From assembly GCA_963383645.1 (NCBI GenBank), contig OY726572.1:28216792-28280791 (forward strand): a stretch of 64,000 nucleotides of DNA, read 5' to 3'. The translations under genes and the position numbers were made by a program. Position 1 is the stretch's first letter; the number at the start of each line of letters is the position of its first letter. Of this stretch, positions 11,441 through 23,832 are shown in pieces. A model generated the notes under the pieces. That model saw only the letters and a list, made by a program, of their open reading frames with translations, was not told where the DNA came from and made no database searches. The stretch comes from Muscardinus avellanarius (taxonomy: Eukaryota > Chordata > Mammalia > Rodentia > Gliridae).

Positions 11441-13474
11441 AAATAACTGTCTTTTCATGATGTTACGTTTTCTGGTATTAGGAAGTGCCACTGTTGCTTT
11501 GAAAAATATTTCACTGGCAGAGATGTTTTATATCACCTCTGCCATCTTAATTGCATTTGGAGAATGGTCCAAACACAGTCACACCCTCTGGGGAAATAGG
11601 TAGCAAACCTAGCAGGGTCCTATCAGCAGTTTGGTGGCTTTTTTAAAAAAGTTATTTGTAATGTCTTCCTTTCTTCTCCTCTGGGATCAGAAGTAATATC
11701 AGTAAAGACAACCAAAACAGAAAAGAAGAAAGCATTTGAGGTGCTCTTATAAAAGACAGGTATTTATAACCTCTATGACCCACACTGCAAATGATTATGT
11801 AGTATGGTGATTTAGGTTTTGAAATTAGTAAAAATGTTTTTACAATCTATATTTTGAATTTTCATTGTGTGTGCACATGTGTATGTATGCCTGGGATTAG
11901 AAAGGACTCTTATTCCAACCTTTGAAATGTGGCCTGTGTGTCACTTCTCCTGAGTATGTGAGGTTCTATGGCTTCTCTGACCAAAAGGGCATACACAGAT
12001 GATGTCATGCAGACAAAGCTTCTCACTCAGCCTCCACGTTCATTTTGTGAAGTACTCACTCATGAACATAATCTGTAAAGAGTCAAATGTCGTATAAGGA
12101 ATTTGATGACCCTGAGATTGCAATACTGTGAGAGGCCAAGATACATTAAGAGGCCCTAGAATAAAAAAGTACCTGGCGGAGGAAAAAGCCAAGAAGCAGC
12201 ATGATGCCGAACACTTATGTGACAATTTCATCTTGAAACTCAATCTTTATATCCTGGAAAGTCCTGGTGCTTTCTTGTGAATAAGAGTCAACACACATAG
12301 ACAAACCCTTCTGAATTCCTAGACTGATAGAGCTATAAACAATATAAAATGTTGTTTTCAGTCTTTCAGTTTTGGGCATAGTTTATTTTGCAACAGTGAA
12401 TAAATATACAGACAGAGATATGGTAAAATTATATACCTATGTTATATTATACTATATTTGTATAGTTAAATTTGTTCAAAAAAACAGGTAGTTGTATACT
12501 ATTTCTATAATCATCAACAAAACAAAGACAAGAAGAGAAAGTTTGTCTGGAAAAGAGTAAGCAATCTTTTATAAAGTGGAGACCCTCATTAGTTATAGAT
12601 AAAATTTGATATCGGGTGGGCATTTGTGGTTAATATCTCTTGCTTAATGTTTTAGAATTAAGATAGGAATTATTTTCATTGTGTTGGTGTAAAGGTCATA
12701 ATTTTTTAGATGAAAGAACTATGATGGATACTTTTCTATAAGCTAGATTAGCAATGTGATAAAGTATGACTTCTCTCCTGTAGGAAAACAGATTAGGTAT
12801 TTATGGAGAAACTTTGGACATAAGAAAAATCTCAGTTCTATGACAATTATAATATAGAGTTAGTAGAAAAATGAATATTTCTAAGATATAACATCTTTGT
12901 CCTTAGGGAAGCATAAAAATACAAGAAAGACCTATAAATGCACAGGCTTTCCATATTCTTGGGAATTTATAATCAAATTCAAGCTAATTTTGTGCAGTGT
13001 GGTGTGAATGAGTGAATTTATTCTTGCTTTACTTCAACAACTCTATTAAAATAATTTGTTTTTTTCTAAGACATTGTAAACCTAATGTGCAATACAATGA
13101 AACAAAAGACAAGAACTATAAAATATGGGAACCTGAGAAACAAAACTTGAAACTGACTTAGCAGTCAGGAAATCAGAGCCATGGTCTGATATACAGAGCT
13201 GGGTCCCTAAAAACATTGTGGCATCAGGTATAGTTGCAATAAGTAATGAAGTTGGGGCTGAAGTAATGAAGTTGCTCATGATACAATTAAATCTCCACTA
13301 CACCATACCCTCTCCTCTACCTTCTTTTAAGAGTAAAGACTTAGTCCCTGCAGAGAGTAACATAGAAAACATCAGGGTTGAGGCACAGGTTGAGTGGGAA
13401 CATCATACCAACAATAGAGTGATAACAGAATATTGAACCCCAATCCACCTTAATTTCTTCACACAGAACTTAGA
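11441..13474. other. Gene-free stretch of about 2 kb
   Basis: No confident element. Around 12050-12230 the plus strand gives short lysine- and glutamate-rich readings broken by stops. I could not link them to a family. The rest is AT-rich and non-coding by eye. Confidence 0.4.
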
Positions 13475-13980
13475 TGAGGTAGTGTAGTAGTCAGCATTTT
13501 CACAGTTATAATACAAAGACGTAGCCATGTAACTAAGAGGAAAAATTTGTTTACAGTTTCCTTAGAATTTCTGGGTTCGTTCCATGTGAGGTGGGGTACT
13601 GTGAATCACAGGACACGGTGGCAGGAGGCAGTGAGAGTGTGAGCACAAGGCTTATATCTTCACATAATGGAGCCAAGAGAGAGTAAGGCATGGTGGCAGG
13701 AAACAGAGAGGGGGAGGAGCAGAAGGCTTTGCTAAATCATAGAAGCCAGAAGCAAAAGGGAGAGAGAGTAAAAAGACAGTGAACTATATATAAGCCTCAT
13801 GGTTGAAGTCCCAGGGACCCTTCTGTCACCACACCCTACCCACCTGGGCTACCAACCAGATGAATCTATCCACTGCTGAGAGTTAAACCAAGCCCTGCTT
13901 CTGCTATGGCCACCCTATTTCTAGGAGTGCTGAGGGATACTCCAAATTCAAAACATTAAAGTCAAATATGAGCATTCTGA
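13475..13980 (-). mobile_element. MaLR-like LTR remnant, antisense
   Basis: It begins with a diverged form of the antisense MaLR end ('tagtcagcattttcacagttataa...'). A purine-rich 'gaagccagaagcaaaagggagagag' centre follows, then 'atactccaaattcaaaacatta', matching the reverse of the LTR start. No internal retroviral region is seen, so it is a solo LTR. Confidence 0.55.
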
Positions 13981-14039
13981 CAGGTATCCTAAAGTTACTG
14001 ATAGCAGAGACTCTTCACGGAAATAGGCTGATAGCTAGG

Positions 14040-14402
14040 TTTGAATTACTATAAAAATCTATATAATTTATTGATAAAAAGAAAAAAAATTATTTTGGTT
14101 CATGGTTCTGGAGGTATCAAACCATGGCCTTTTGGCCCCATTGCCCTGGTGAGGCAATATATTATGGTGGGAACATGTGGTCGAGGAAGCTGCCTACTTT
14201 GTGGCAGCCAGAAAGCAAGGAGAGAGAGAGAGGAAGGAGTGGGGTCCCAATACACTCTTCAAGAGCACACTGCCAATAATCCAGCTTCTCCCACTAGGCC
14301 TCACCTCTTAAAGATTTCACTGCCTTCAAATAGTGTCCCAGGCTGGTGACCAAGCCTTTAGGATATGGGCCTTAGAGGGATGCTAATAAAAACCATAGCA
14401 CA
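14040..14402 (-). mobile_element. MaLR-like solo LTR, antisense
   Basis: Typical antisense order: 'ttattttggttcatggttctggagg', a purine-rich block with 'cagccagaaagcaaggagagagagag', 'ccactaggcctcacctcttaaag', and an end at 'aaaaccatagca', the reverse of the TGCTATGG LTR start. It sits beside the similar remnant at 13.5-14.0 kb. Confidence 0.7.
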
Positions 14403-14819
14403 GTCACCAATGGCCTCCTTCATATTACAGCTCAGGATGGGAAACCTCACACATGCTCAAAGATTCCATTTGTTCTCAAAGCACCCACTTTTAAATCTGA
14501 GGGAGCAACCCAGGTGCACTAGGTTTGAATGACCTAAATAAAGTTTCTAATTTGACAGAGAACAAATCAAAAAAGAGAAATAAGCAATTTGAAGACAAGG
14601 AGAATAGGGAGTGAAGAAGGTGATAAAGAAAAAGCTTTCATGAGTGTCTTCAGAAGGGTAAAAGAATAAATTGCATTTATAAAACAAGAACAGTAATTTG
14701 AAGAATTTCTAACATTTGTAAGAATTTTTAAGAAGAAATAAGTCAAAGAAATTTGCTTGGCTGAGGTCAAGGAAGAGAGTTCATGGAATAGAATCACAGA
14801 TGACATGTCAACTACTCAT

Positions 14820-15480
14820 GTGATGAAATCCCAGAAACCCCAGAATATGATGGGTGAGACCAAGCCCCTCACTCCAAGGCCCCAGCAATAGGGCCAGTAA
14901 AGAAGAAGCAGTCTTTTGGCAGGTGCAGCACGAAGTAAAGAAGATTCGGTGATGAAACCCCAAATAAAAAGGAAAGACAGCCCTACAGCCTCCATGTTGT
15001 GAGTGATGACAAAGAAAACCTGGGCTGCAAAGATGTCAAAAGGGCTGCATTAGTCCCAGCACTGGAGACTCTCCAAAGAAAGAGCCGATCTCTGAGAAAG
15101 AAAAAATAAATTACTAGGAGGGAAAACAAATCAGTGAGGGTGGGACAGAAATGTCTTCTGTCTAAGAAGCTTTAGGTCATAGAGGGAAAGGATTCTGATA
15201 GAGCACATACTGAAAAATACAATCACAAGACATTTGTACAACTTCCCCAGGTGAGAGCAGGTCCCTGTAGGCAAAGCTCAGTGTGCTCCGGGAACACTTA
15301 GTGGGACAGGAATCTCTGCAGAGCCAGGCCTCGTGTGACTCTGAAGCAGCTTCCAGGACCATAATCCAACTACAGAGAAGAAGGCAAGCAGCTTTATCAA
15401 TAAAAGATGGAGGATCTTTTGTTCACCCCAGACTGAATTAAACTCTGAAGACAGTATAAAAGAAATGTTCCTTAAGAGAT
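14820..15480 (+). pseudogene. Unrecognised protein-like remnant
   Basis: On the plus strand one frame runs from about 14824 to 14998. It reads as basic, serine-rich protein (RRSSLLAGAARSKEDSVMK) interrupted by two stop codons. After a one-base shift a second block follows (SDDKENLGCKDVKRAALVPA, then a basic end). A third block at about 15290-15420 reads glutamine- and arginine-rich. The composition suggests a nuclear, phosphorylation-prone protein, but I do not recognise the family. Stops and frame changes indicate a decayed retrocopy or exon. It could also be chance, since each block is short. Nearby GC content is higher than average for this window. Confidence 0.3.
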
Positions 15481-15594
15481 TGGAGGTCATTTGGCTAGAG
15501 ACAGCATGATGCATGCAATATCACTGGCACTAAAGGCCCCCCACACTAGTTGGATTATCAGGTTAGGATTTACATTCCTATAAAAGGTCAAGGT

Positions 15595-15785
15595 CACACT
15601 CCATTCTTAGACTACTTCTGCCACTTACAAGTTCTTTGACTTTTGGCTTTCCTCAGCTTCTTCATCTATAAAATGGGGACAATAATAGAATCATCTCACA
15701 GTTACTACATGAAGAATGAGATAAAATATTTATAACATATGTAACATACCTGGCATATAGACAGCAGTTAATACTTGCCCATACC
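15595..15785 (+). mobile_element. MIR element
   Basis: Ancient SINE recognised from 'ttctgccacttacaagttctttgac', 'cttcatctataaaatggggacaataatag' and 'acatacctggcatatagacagcagttaata', all in consensus order. Confidence 0.85.
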
Positions 15786-15789
15786 ATTG

Positions 15790-16920
15790 TGATGAATATT
15801 ATCATCCAGTTGTACCATCATGGAATACACATTATATACCTTTTAGCCTTTATCACAGTGCATAAAAAGATCAGAGCAATTTACTAAAAGCATAACAATA
15901 AGCCCCCAAACCAAAAGGAGTACCATAGGTAGATCACAACTCTGGAGGAGTCAGTGGGTTTCAACTGTGTAAATTCACTGCCTACACTAGCACCTGATAC
16001 TTGGTACTTGGCAAACCCATGTTTAATGAGAAACTAAGAACTATCATCACCACTTGAAAAGCAATTCCAACCCTATGTCCAGTAATTACAGTTTTAATAA
16101 TCAGGAACCTTATAAATAATATATATGGGAAGATATAAGTTTAGATTTTATTATTCTTATCTTCTGCACAAATAAGTCATGGCTACATTTTAATTGTGCA
16201 AGATTTAGTAGTTATGTCTGTTTTGGAAAACTTTTCAATAAAAATAATTTATGTATTTTCAAAATTAAAATAATGTTCTTAATATTAGCAAATAAACAGT
16301 ATATTCTAAGGCTAAGGAAAAGTGCTTTTTGTGTAAAAAATTGAAAATACTAAGCAAGGAAACTGTTTCAATTATATTCATTTTTTCATTCAACATTTAG
16401 TAATAAATGATTTCATCCTTTTCTTTCTTTAAGACAAGGATATAAAGTTCTTAGCCAACATCCTTTTTTTCCTCTCTAAAATAAACAATACACCATGTAA
16501 TACACTCTAGTGTGTTGTTCTTCTGACTTGTGACCAAAAGCACATCTCAATAATTCATATTATATCAAAGAAAGGATAGAAGTCTACTAAAAACCCAATC
16601 TCAGAGAAATTTTCTAAATATTTAATTGATTCCAGCTGAGAATTAAACAATTATAAAGGATGCTGGCTATCAAGAACCTATTCAACTAATCTAAGTTCAT
16701 AGCTCAGGAGCCTGGTCTGGTGCTTACTCTTTTAAAAACACATGTTTATGTCATCTTAACAGAAGCACATGAATAAATCCTGCATGGTATATTTGCTTTT
16801 CCTGAAACACACAAGAATATTCTCCAAGCCTTTTAAAGTGAGTCACAGCACAATACTCATTATCATTCTACTCTATCACCGTCCTCTGACAAACTTAATG
16901 GACTACAGTGGGCCCTTAAT
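15790..16920. other. Gene-free AT-rich stretch
   Basis: No gene or clear repeat. Many short A- or T-rich runs. Confidence 0.4.
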
Positions 16921-16929
16921 AATTTCAAA

Positions 16930-17702
16930 TAACAAAAATGCAGCATTCGAACAAGAATAGCATAAAGCAAGTGTTGTGTATAAGTGCACTATGCTCATTT
17001 TTTATTGATTTTATTTCCCCCGCGGAGCCCATAAACACCGTCCATAGGTCTCTGTCAGCTAGATTATTAATTTTTGCTTTAAATTCCGGTATAGTTTCTT
17101 CTACTCTTAAAAATGCTTGCCTTTGCTTCTGAATGTTCTCTTGGGAGGAAGTATTACGAATTTCTTTTTCCACTGGAGTGTCCTTGACATTATACTTAGG
17201 GGAAGTGATTTTTTCCTATTGATTTCTTCAATATTCATTTCTCCATGTGTTTTCTTGAGATCGTCCTTTTGTGTTTGCTTTTTTTTCCCCTTTTCAATTG
17301 CAAGGATCCCTGTACAGAGACACAGGAACTTTCCTTTGCTACGTCATTTTCCCATTGAAGAGACTTCTCGTTGTATTATTAGTGTGTGAGAGCTCTTCCA
17401 GGTAGCTGAGTGCATTCACATGTAGTTAATACTGAGGACGATGCCTGTACATTTTCTGTTTCTCTTCCAGTAGTAACACCGCTCATGATTCTTAAGTCTC
17501 CCCTGTTTGTGATATGATTGGAGAATACTTTAGGCTTTTTCCTTAGGCTTTTCTCCTGAGGAGGGATTAGCAGTGAAGAACGCAGCAACAGGGATCTCTG
17601 CAGGCATGCTTTTGCATTACAGTGCAGTAAATGTGAGACTGGAGCTATTTCTATCTCTCCCACCCAGAGAGGAGCTGCCCTCCCACTTCCTACAATGACC
17701 AT
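16930..17702 (-). pseudogene. Unrecognised minus-strand coding remnant
   Basis: Read leftward from 17702, a long frame of about 107 codons ends at a stop near 17379. It continues past the stop in the same frame (NEKSLQWENDVAKESS...) to about 17215. After a one-base shift it reads on (KDTPVEKEIRNTSSQENIQK...) to a stop near 16925. The product would be lysine-, glutamate- and serine-rich and partly coiled-coil-like, about 250 residues. One stop and one frameshift over that length suggest a fairly recent pseudogene or retrocopy of a gene I cannot name. No intron-like interruption and no clear oligo-T tail are visible. Codon content differs from the AT-rich surroundings. Confidence 0.4.
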
Positions 17703-17920
17703 GATTTCTAGGGTGAGAAATGCTGAATGGATGGCCCCTGACTTTCTCCCATGGCTCTATGTGGCAGAGCTAAGTGTAGCTAGGCTTTTGTTGTGTGAAT
17801 ACTGTGCAGAGAAAGAGCGGCAGGAGGCTCTAAATAACTACAGGAGGCCAGAGTGCTAAAAGTGAGACCAAGTCTTAGCAAGCTTCAAGTTCAATTTGTA
17901 ACTTCATTTGGTTTTAAAAG
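17703..17920. other. Upstream flank of the coding remnant
   Basis: Moderately GC-rich sequence with no recognised element. It may hold the 5' part of the 16.9-17.7 kb remnant. Confidence 0.3.
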
Positions 17921-17924
17921 GACA

Positions 17925-18065
17925 TCATTATTTATTTATACTTTTATTGATACATTGTAATTATATATCATTCTGAGTTATAGAGTGATAGAAATATATA
18001 TGCATACAACCTTTGGAGCATTCCCTCCCTCCCTCCCTTGCCCTCTCCCTATCCCTGCACAAGTC
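17925..18065 (-). mobile_element. LINE-1 3' UTR fragment, antisense
   Basis: 'tttattgatacattgtaattatatatcattctgag' and the pyrimidine-rich 'ccctccctccctcccttgccc' match, in diverged form, the 3' UTR starts seen at 2.7 kb and 41.16 kb. Confidence 0.6.
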
Positions 18066-18069
18066 TTTG

Positions 18070-18620
18070 AGATTGGCTTGGCAATGGTCATTTAATATAT
18101 ACAGATCATTATTTTAACTAGCACCTTCTTTATCTCTCTATTTACAAGAAAGAAACAATATGCTTGAAGATACCAGGGTTTTCTCTGTTCTTTTTCTGCC
18201 TGTCCAATGCAATGAAATTATTCAATTAATAATTAACTGTAACTAGGCTTACACAAAGGAACAGGAAGTTCAGATGTTTCCTTGACACAGATTCCTACTG
18301 CTCCTGTCCAGAAGTCAGGGTTGTCAATATTCTTCATCCTGTTTGATGTAAAAGTTGGTGGTTTTGAATTTACAGAAAAATCTTAAAACTAGAAACTGAA
18401 ATTAGAAATGTAACCTGAGGATCATTTTAAGAATAGCGAACTGGAAAATTTTAAGTTATTCTGGACTAGAAAATAATAAAGAAGAAAACATTTTTTAATA
18501 ATATTTAGAAAATAATTACAAGCTGCAATAGACATAATGGAAATATAAAGCCAAGAGAACAGGTGATATCCAGTCATCTTTCCAAAAGCTGAGATAGCTA
18601 TTGAGTGCTGGTATTTGGAT
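18070..18620. other. Gene-free stretch
   Basis: Nothing recognised apart from AT-rich unique-looking sequence. Confidence 0.4.
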
Positions 18621-18631
18621 ACTTGGTAGAA

Positions 18632-18636
<5 letters not shown>

Positions 18637-18669
<33 letters not shown>

Positions 18670-18871
18670 TTTTATGATACTGAGGATGGAACCTAGGGAC
18701 ATTCTATCTTCGAGCTGTACCCCATCCCTATTTTTTATTCTTTATTTTGGAACAGAGTCTCACTGATTGCAAAGGGCCTCAGTAAGTAGCTGAGGCTTTG
18801 TACGAACCATAATCCTCCTGTCTCAGCCTCCCAAATGCTGGAATTACAAGCGTGTGCCACCATGTCCTACA
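18637..18871 (-). mobile_element. B1-ID dimeric SINE, antisense
   Basis: It starts with a (TTA)n tail, then the ID-like part ('gatactgaggatggaacc'), then the B1 half ending 'gtgtgccaccatgtcc'. A perfect 13-bp duplication (tggtagaaattta) lies at 18624-18636 and 18872-18884. Confidence 0.9.
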
Positions 18872-19009
18872 TGGTAGAAATTTAGTATGCCATTGGATGT
18901 GGTAACATGAACTTGATTTCACTGCTAACTCTGTTATTTAGTACCTCTTGAATCTTAGTTTTTTTCTTCTAATGAAAGAGAAAAATTATGCACATAGTCT
19001 GGTTCATGT

Positions 19010-19185
19010 TACTCGGGATTAAACCTAAAATGTTCTACTACGTAGTTACATCCCCCAACCCTTTCTATTTTTCATTTTCATACAGGGTTTTGCTAGTTAC
19101 TGCTCTCTGGCTTCAAACCTTCAACACTCCTGTCTCAGTCTTCCATGTACTAGGATTATAGGTATGCACCACTGCACCTGACCCC
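19010..19185 (-). mobile_element. Diverged B1-ID SINE, antisense
   Basis: Decayed ID part ('actcgggattaaacctaaaatgttctac') followed by a B1 half ending 'aggtatgcaccactgcacctgac'. Older than its neighbour at 18.6 kb. Confidence 0.75.
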
Positions 19186-19499
19186 TGCCTCTTATTAATA
19201 ATTAAAAAAAACGGTTAGTGAGTTATCTACAAATATTTTTAAAAAGCAATGTGAACTGTACAAATGTGCACAACTGGGATTATACTAGAGCTTGTGGGTG
19301 GGATGAATGAGGCACAAGTAGAAATTTTATCTATTTACTGACAAGCCTAAACTTGCAGCAGAACACTGAATTGTATACTATGTCAAGTGTGTTTCTGGCT
19401 TAATTTCTTGTACGTAATGATAATCCTCTATGAAAAATGTATAAGCTCTTAGATCATTGTTCTTTATGCCTTAAACTCTCTACCTAACAGAGCTTGACA

Positions 19500-19725
19500 A
19501 GGGAGTGTAGGCAAGTGAAGAGTGTAAACTTGTAGTCAGACTCCTCAAGTTACAAATGGCTCTACCACCCCCTATTCCTGGGATGTCAAGCAAGCCAAAC
19601 AACTTCTTTGAAGCTGAAATGTTTCGTCTGTGAAATGAGCATAACAACACCTACCTCGTAGGGTTTCTGTAAAGATCAAATTTATAACTCATGGTAGGTG
19701 CCTGGTAGAGTATTTTTAGAATGAT
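19500..19725 (+). mobile_element. MIR element
   Basis: Core motifs 'cgtctgtgaaatgagcataacaacacctacctcgtagggtttctgtaaagatcaaa' and 'ggtaggtgcctggtagag' are in MIR order. Confidence 0.8.
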
Positions 19726-20039
19726 TTCAAAGTCCTCTCAGCCAATTTTACACAGATGACAGTTCCAAGTGTGAATAGCTTGAGATGGAATGAATGAATT
19801 CTGTCTTCAAAGTCTCCTCAAGCAAATCATCTGAAGCAAGTTATTCCCTCTAAAACTGTCTTTCAAGATTTTATAGAAAGAAAAGAAAAGGAAGGAGGAA
19901 AAAGAAATCCTTTCAAACATTTCCAATTAACCATTGCCTAGTTCTCAAGTCAGAGGCTGACTTCTCCATTCATTGAGTCTCTATCAAGTATCACTGATCT
20001 CTTTACAACCTGAGAATAGATGCTCTTCAGTTGATTCTC

Positions 20040-20345
20040 ACCATATTTGCTCTTTCAATGCTTCTTGCCACATGTCTTTTCTATACTTATCAGAAAGTCT
20101 ACTAGTTGCTCAAGGTTTACGTCAAATTCAACTTATTTCCATGAAGTTCTCCTGTCCACTTGTTGATTTTTCTGACTCTGAACTCTTACTTTCTGCACCA
20201 TTAACTTTGCACTTCCCTTGCATACTAATTTAACCATTATTATTCATGTCAGAGTTCTTTATTTTATATACTGTCTTCTAACATGGCTTCAATTTGTGCT
20301 GTGGGTCTTCTAGTTTCTGAATTGTATAAGGAAATCAAGGAGAAA
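20040..20345 (+). mobile_element. L2 3' end fragment
   Basis: It resembles the L2 terminal region: a diverged 'gctcaa...caaattcaacttatttccatgaagttctcctgtcc' followed by 'tatactgtcttctaacatggc' and 'gtgctgtgggtcttctag'. Ancient and degenerate. Confidence 0.5.
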
Positions 20346-22425
20346 AGCAAATTACATGGAAAACATCTCCAAACACTGTAAGTCTTATGTTGGTAATTTG
20401 GGGGTGACTTCTTTAATGCTCTGGTTCTATTATCTCAGAAAGAAGAATTAATTACACTATCATATTCTAGTATTTATTTATCCTGTTTAGTCACAAAGTG
20501 GTCTTCAGCTAGTTTCTTGGCTTCTCTTACTGAAAATGTCAGTAAATGCTGGCAGGAATCTACCTACAGAGAAGACCACAGGAGCAGACACAGGTCCTTG
20601 CCTGCAGTTAAACAAACACTCTCCATACAATATTTATTCTGTTTCTCAAAATAGGCACTTTTCATTACCAAGCCTGTAAATCTAGCACCTTTTCCCAAAA
20701 ATGCCTCTAAACAGGAAGAAAAAATTAAAAAAATTAAAAAAATTAAAAAAATTGCAAGAGTGATGAGATAAAGTGATAAATGTATGAAATTTTAAGCACC
20801 AAGTAGGTGAAGATAAGGACAAATTCTAGAAGTAACTGAAAGCTAAATCAGTGTGTAATGGGTAAAGAATGTAGGATTGATTACACTGAGAAATTACTGC
20901 CTTTCAAATATATTTTTAAAATATCAAGCTCTTCCTAAACATATACAACTATAAGGAAGGTGGTTTTGATGGAGCACATTATCTCTACTAACAGCCAAAA
21001 AACCCAGCCATCTTTGTACCCTCAAATTATCTGGGGGTCTTATCTGCCTATAAAGTACGCTTTGTATTTCAGAACCTGGCCAAGAGCCCTGTGCCCTAGC
21101 TACCTTTGAACTCCAAAAAACTACAGTAAGTGCTACATTTAGGGAGGCTCTTTGAAGTTCCCCAGAGCTCAAGTCAGTATCCAGCATGTACTACACCTGC
21201 ATGGGAAACACTTTATTTAATTAGCAATCTTAATATTTTTGTTCTTATCTACAACTTTTATTCAGTTTCTAGTCACAAGGGAAATTACTCAAGTAGGTTT
21301 CACAAAACTAATGTTGTTACTGAATATTTCATAATGATGAAGAAAACAAGACAATGATAAATTGTAGGAAGCTCCCTAGATAACTGGCCAGTAATGTGTC
21401 CAGGAACTTTCTACATGATGGTACACACATGTTCATCAGCTCCACACTTAGAACACATCAGGTAGACTCCCTGACATTTACCTAGCACCTGAAAAACCTG
21501 CAGCTCACCAAGCTATCTTCTGGTATTCATTCTTAGAAAAAAGCCTTCCTGAAAAGCAATTTTCTCAACCTCAAGCTGTCGATGACTTTTTAGCGTCAGC
21601 TGTCTTATAAAATAGTTTACAGGTAAAAATTCTAGTTGTGAGATTATTCCAAGGTTTATTACTTTTCTTTCTGCCAATCCCTATAATCATTAATATACTT
21701 TCATTTCCCACAGTTCTAATCAGGAGTGATAAGTTATTAATGAAAAGCAACTTAGTGCTAAAGGACATGACAACCAGCTGTCCCAAATGTACATATAACA
21801 TGCATTTTCCAAGCTATTCTTTTGAAATTTTGAAATGACCAAGTCCTTGGACTAAAGGGACAGAGAAAGCCTCAAATCATGCTCATAGGCTTTATTTCCA
21901 ATGAGTATAAAATTCTGGAAGACAAAAATCCACAGAATGGACAGTGGGCCTTTGTTATTTTTTTCAAAATATGTGAAATATAACACTTTAAATTAGTATT
22001 GATTATAGGAAGCATAAGATCTTTCACATAAATGCCCCCAAATAAGTCTTCAATCATTCTAAGAGCTAATTTTTTTTTGCCTGAGTACAACTAGAGATGT
22101 TATTTATCTAAGGATGCTAAAGGAGTAATGGTCATTCAGCCACAGGGATTCTTTTCTCCTAACATAGATCCCCAAACTGCATTTATAAATTAATATAAAC
22201 AGGCAGTATTCTCGTTGGGTATCCATGATGATGATGCCCATATAGCAAAGGGACTGGAAAATACTCTAATAGTCTATAAGGTGAGAAGGAAAGAAGATAC
22301 AAGATGTATAAGGAGTTGGGGAAAAAAGGAATGCTAATGATTTGGAATTAAAAGGAGACATATGGTCACAGGGAAAATTATCAGTTGTACCCAAAGGACA
22401 AAATTTAAGGCAATCAACTGTTTTT
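20346..22425. other. Gene-free stretch of about 2 kb
   Basis: It holds an (AAAAATT)n-like run at 20722-20752. Otherwise there is no recognisable element or credible coding frame. Confidence 0.4.
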
Positions 22426-22429
22426 ATAC

Positions 22430-22548
22430 CTATATAACTAACATATGTATATATAACTAACATATATATATATACATATACATATATATATACATATATA
22501 ACATATATATAGATATATAACATGTATATATAACTAACATATGTAAAT
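22430..22548. repeat. AT-rich (CATATATA)n tract
   Basis: Repeated 'acatatata' and 'taactaacatatgtatata' units. It is self-complementary and likely length-variable. Confidence 0.9.
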
Positions 22549-22893
22549 GATTACTATTAAAACGTCATCATTCTTGCTTCTACTCCCTTTGAGGAAGGGA
22601 ATCATGGCTCCTTTCCATTAGAATCAGAGATGTTGTAAAAGTACCTAAGATGTCATTCAGGTGATAACGTTGGAGCCTGTGTGTATAGTTTAACTGGTAT
22701 GTATATAGTACGTAGGTGCCAGTGTGATACACTCGGAAGCAGAGATGTCCTGAGCTCTGGTAGGACCCTCATTAACTGGACACATGAGCCCTTTAAGATT
22801 GTGCCTTCTATTAACAACTGAACTTTAACTTTGGAATTGGAAGCCAACAAACATTAAATAAAAAGAAATGGCACCATTAAAAGAATCACCTGA

Positions 22894-23100
22894 AGGCAGG
22901 CGTGGTGGTGCACGCTTATAATCCCAGCATTTGGGAGGCTGGGTCAGGAGGATTGTGTTTCGCGGACAGCCTCAGCTACTTAGTGAGGTCCTCTGCAACT
23001 CAGTGAGACCCTATTTCAAAATAAAAAATAAAAAATAGGGCAGGAGGTGTAGCTCAGAGGTTGAATGCCCCTGGGTTCCATCCCCAGAACTGTAAAAAAA
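22894..23100 (+). mobile_element. B1-ID dimeric SINE
   Basis: Starts 'ggcgtggtggtgcacgcttataatcccagcatttggg'. It contains the 'cagcctcagctacttagtgaggtc' insert typical of the second SINE subtype in this window and ends 'gggttccatccccagaactgtaaaaaaaa'. Confidence 0.88.
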
Positions 23101-23260
23101 AGGCCTAATAATGCCTATCTGATTCCCTGCTTAGGATATTCACTAGCATATGATTAGGTAGATCGATTTTAATGTCATTAAGTTTTTTATAGTCAAATAT
23201 ATAAATTCTTCAACATGGATCTAGGCCAAACTGAAGGGGTAAATTTAGCTGAAAGTTGTT
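23101..23260. other. Short spacer
   Basis: AT-rich sequence between two SINEs. Nothing seen. Confidence 0.4.
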
Positions 23261-23261
23261 T

Positions 23262-23479
23262 TTTTGTTGTTGTTGTTGTTTTTTGTTTGTTTTTTGGTGG
23301 TACTGGAGTACCTGGAAACCCTTCTACCTCTGGGCTACACTCCCAGACCTATTTTTTTATATTATTTTTATTTGGAAACAGGGCCTCTTAAGCCAGCAAG
23401 CCTGGCTTCAAACCTGCATGATCCTCCTGTCTCACCTCCCAAGCATGGGGATTACAATCATGGGCCACCACGCCTGGCT
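23262..23479 (-). mobile_element. B1-ID SINE, antisense; left arm of an inverted SINE pair
   Basis: A (TTG)n-rich tail leads to 'tggtggtactggagtacctgg' and then the B1 half ending 'gggccaccacgcctggc'. With the plus-strand SINE at 23584 it forms head-to-head inverted repeats about 100 bp apart. Confidence 0.88.
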
Positions 23480-23583
23480 ATCTGAAACTTTTAAAAACCC
23501 ATTTATCATCTTCCAATGTTTCACGTTTAAGAGATGGGGCTTGGAGAGACATACATATTCAGAGATGCAGAAAGAGGCCCAGA

Positions 23584-23610
23584 AGGCCTGGTGGTAGCGC
23601 ACGCTTGTAA

Positions 23611-23662
<52 letters not shown>

Positions 23663-23832
23663 CGCTTGGGAGGCAGAGACAGGAGGGATCGCTCTGGTTC
23701 TGAGTCAGCCTCGCTGGCTTAAGAGACCCTGTTTCCAAATAAAAGAAATATAAAATAGGTCTGGGAGTTTAGCCTGGAGGTAGAAGGGCTTCCAGGAACC
23801 CCAGTACCACCAAAAAAAAAAAAAAAAAAAAG
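23584..23832 (+). mobile_element. B1-ID SINE with an internal (CA)n expansion
   Basis: The B1 half begins 'aggcctggtggtagcgcacgcttgtaat'. It is interrupted by about 25 CA units (23612-23661), then resumes at 'ccccgcttgggaggcagagacagg'. The ID half and A tail follow. An 8-bp duplication (ggcccaga) occurs at 23576-23583 and 23833-23840. The repeat replaces the 'aatccccg' segment, so it grew inside the SINE. Confidence 0.88.
23612..23661. repeat. (CA)25 microsatellite inside a SINE
   Basis: Pure CA run lying within the B1 half of the SINE. Confidence 0.97.

Noticed and set aside
12040..12243. Possible coding remnant around 12.05-12.23 kb (plus strand)
   Set aside because: Short lysine-rich readings broken by several stops, no identifiable protein and no retrocopy tail.
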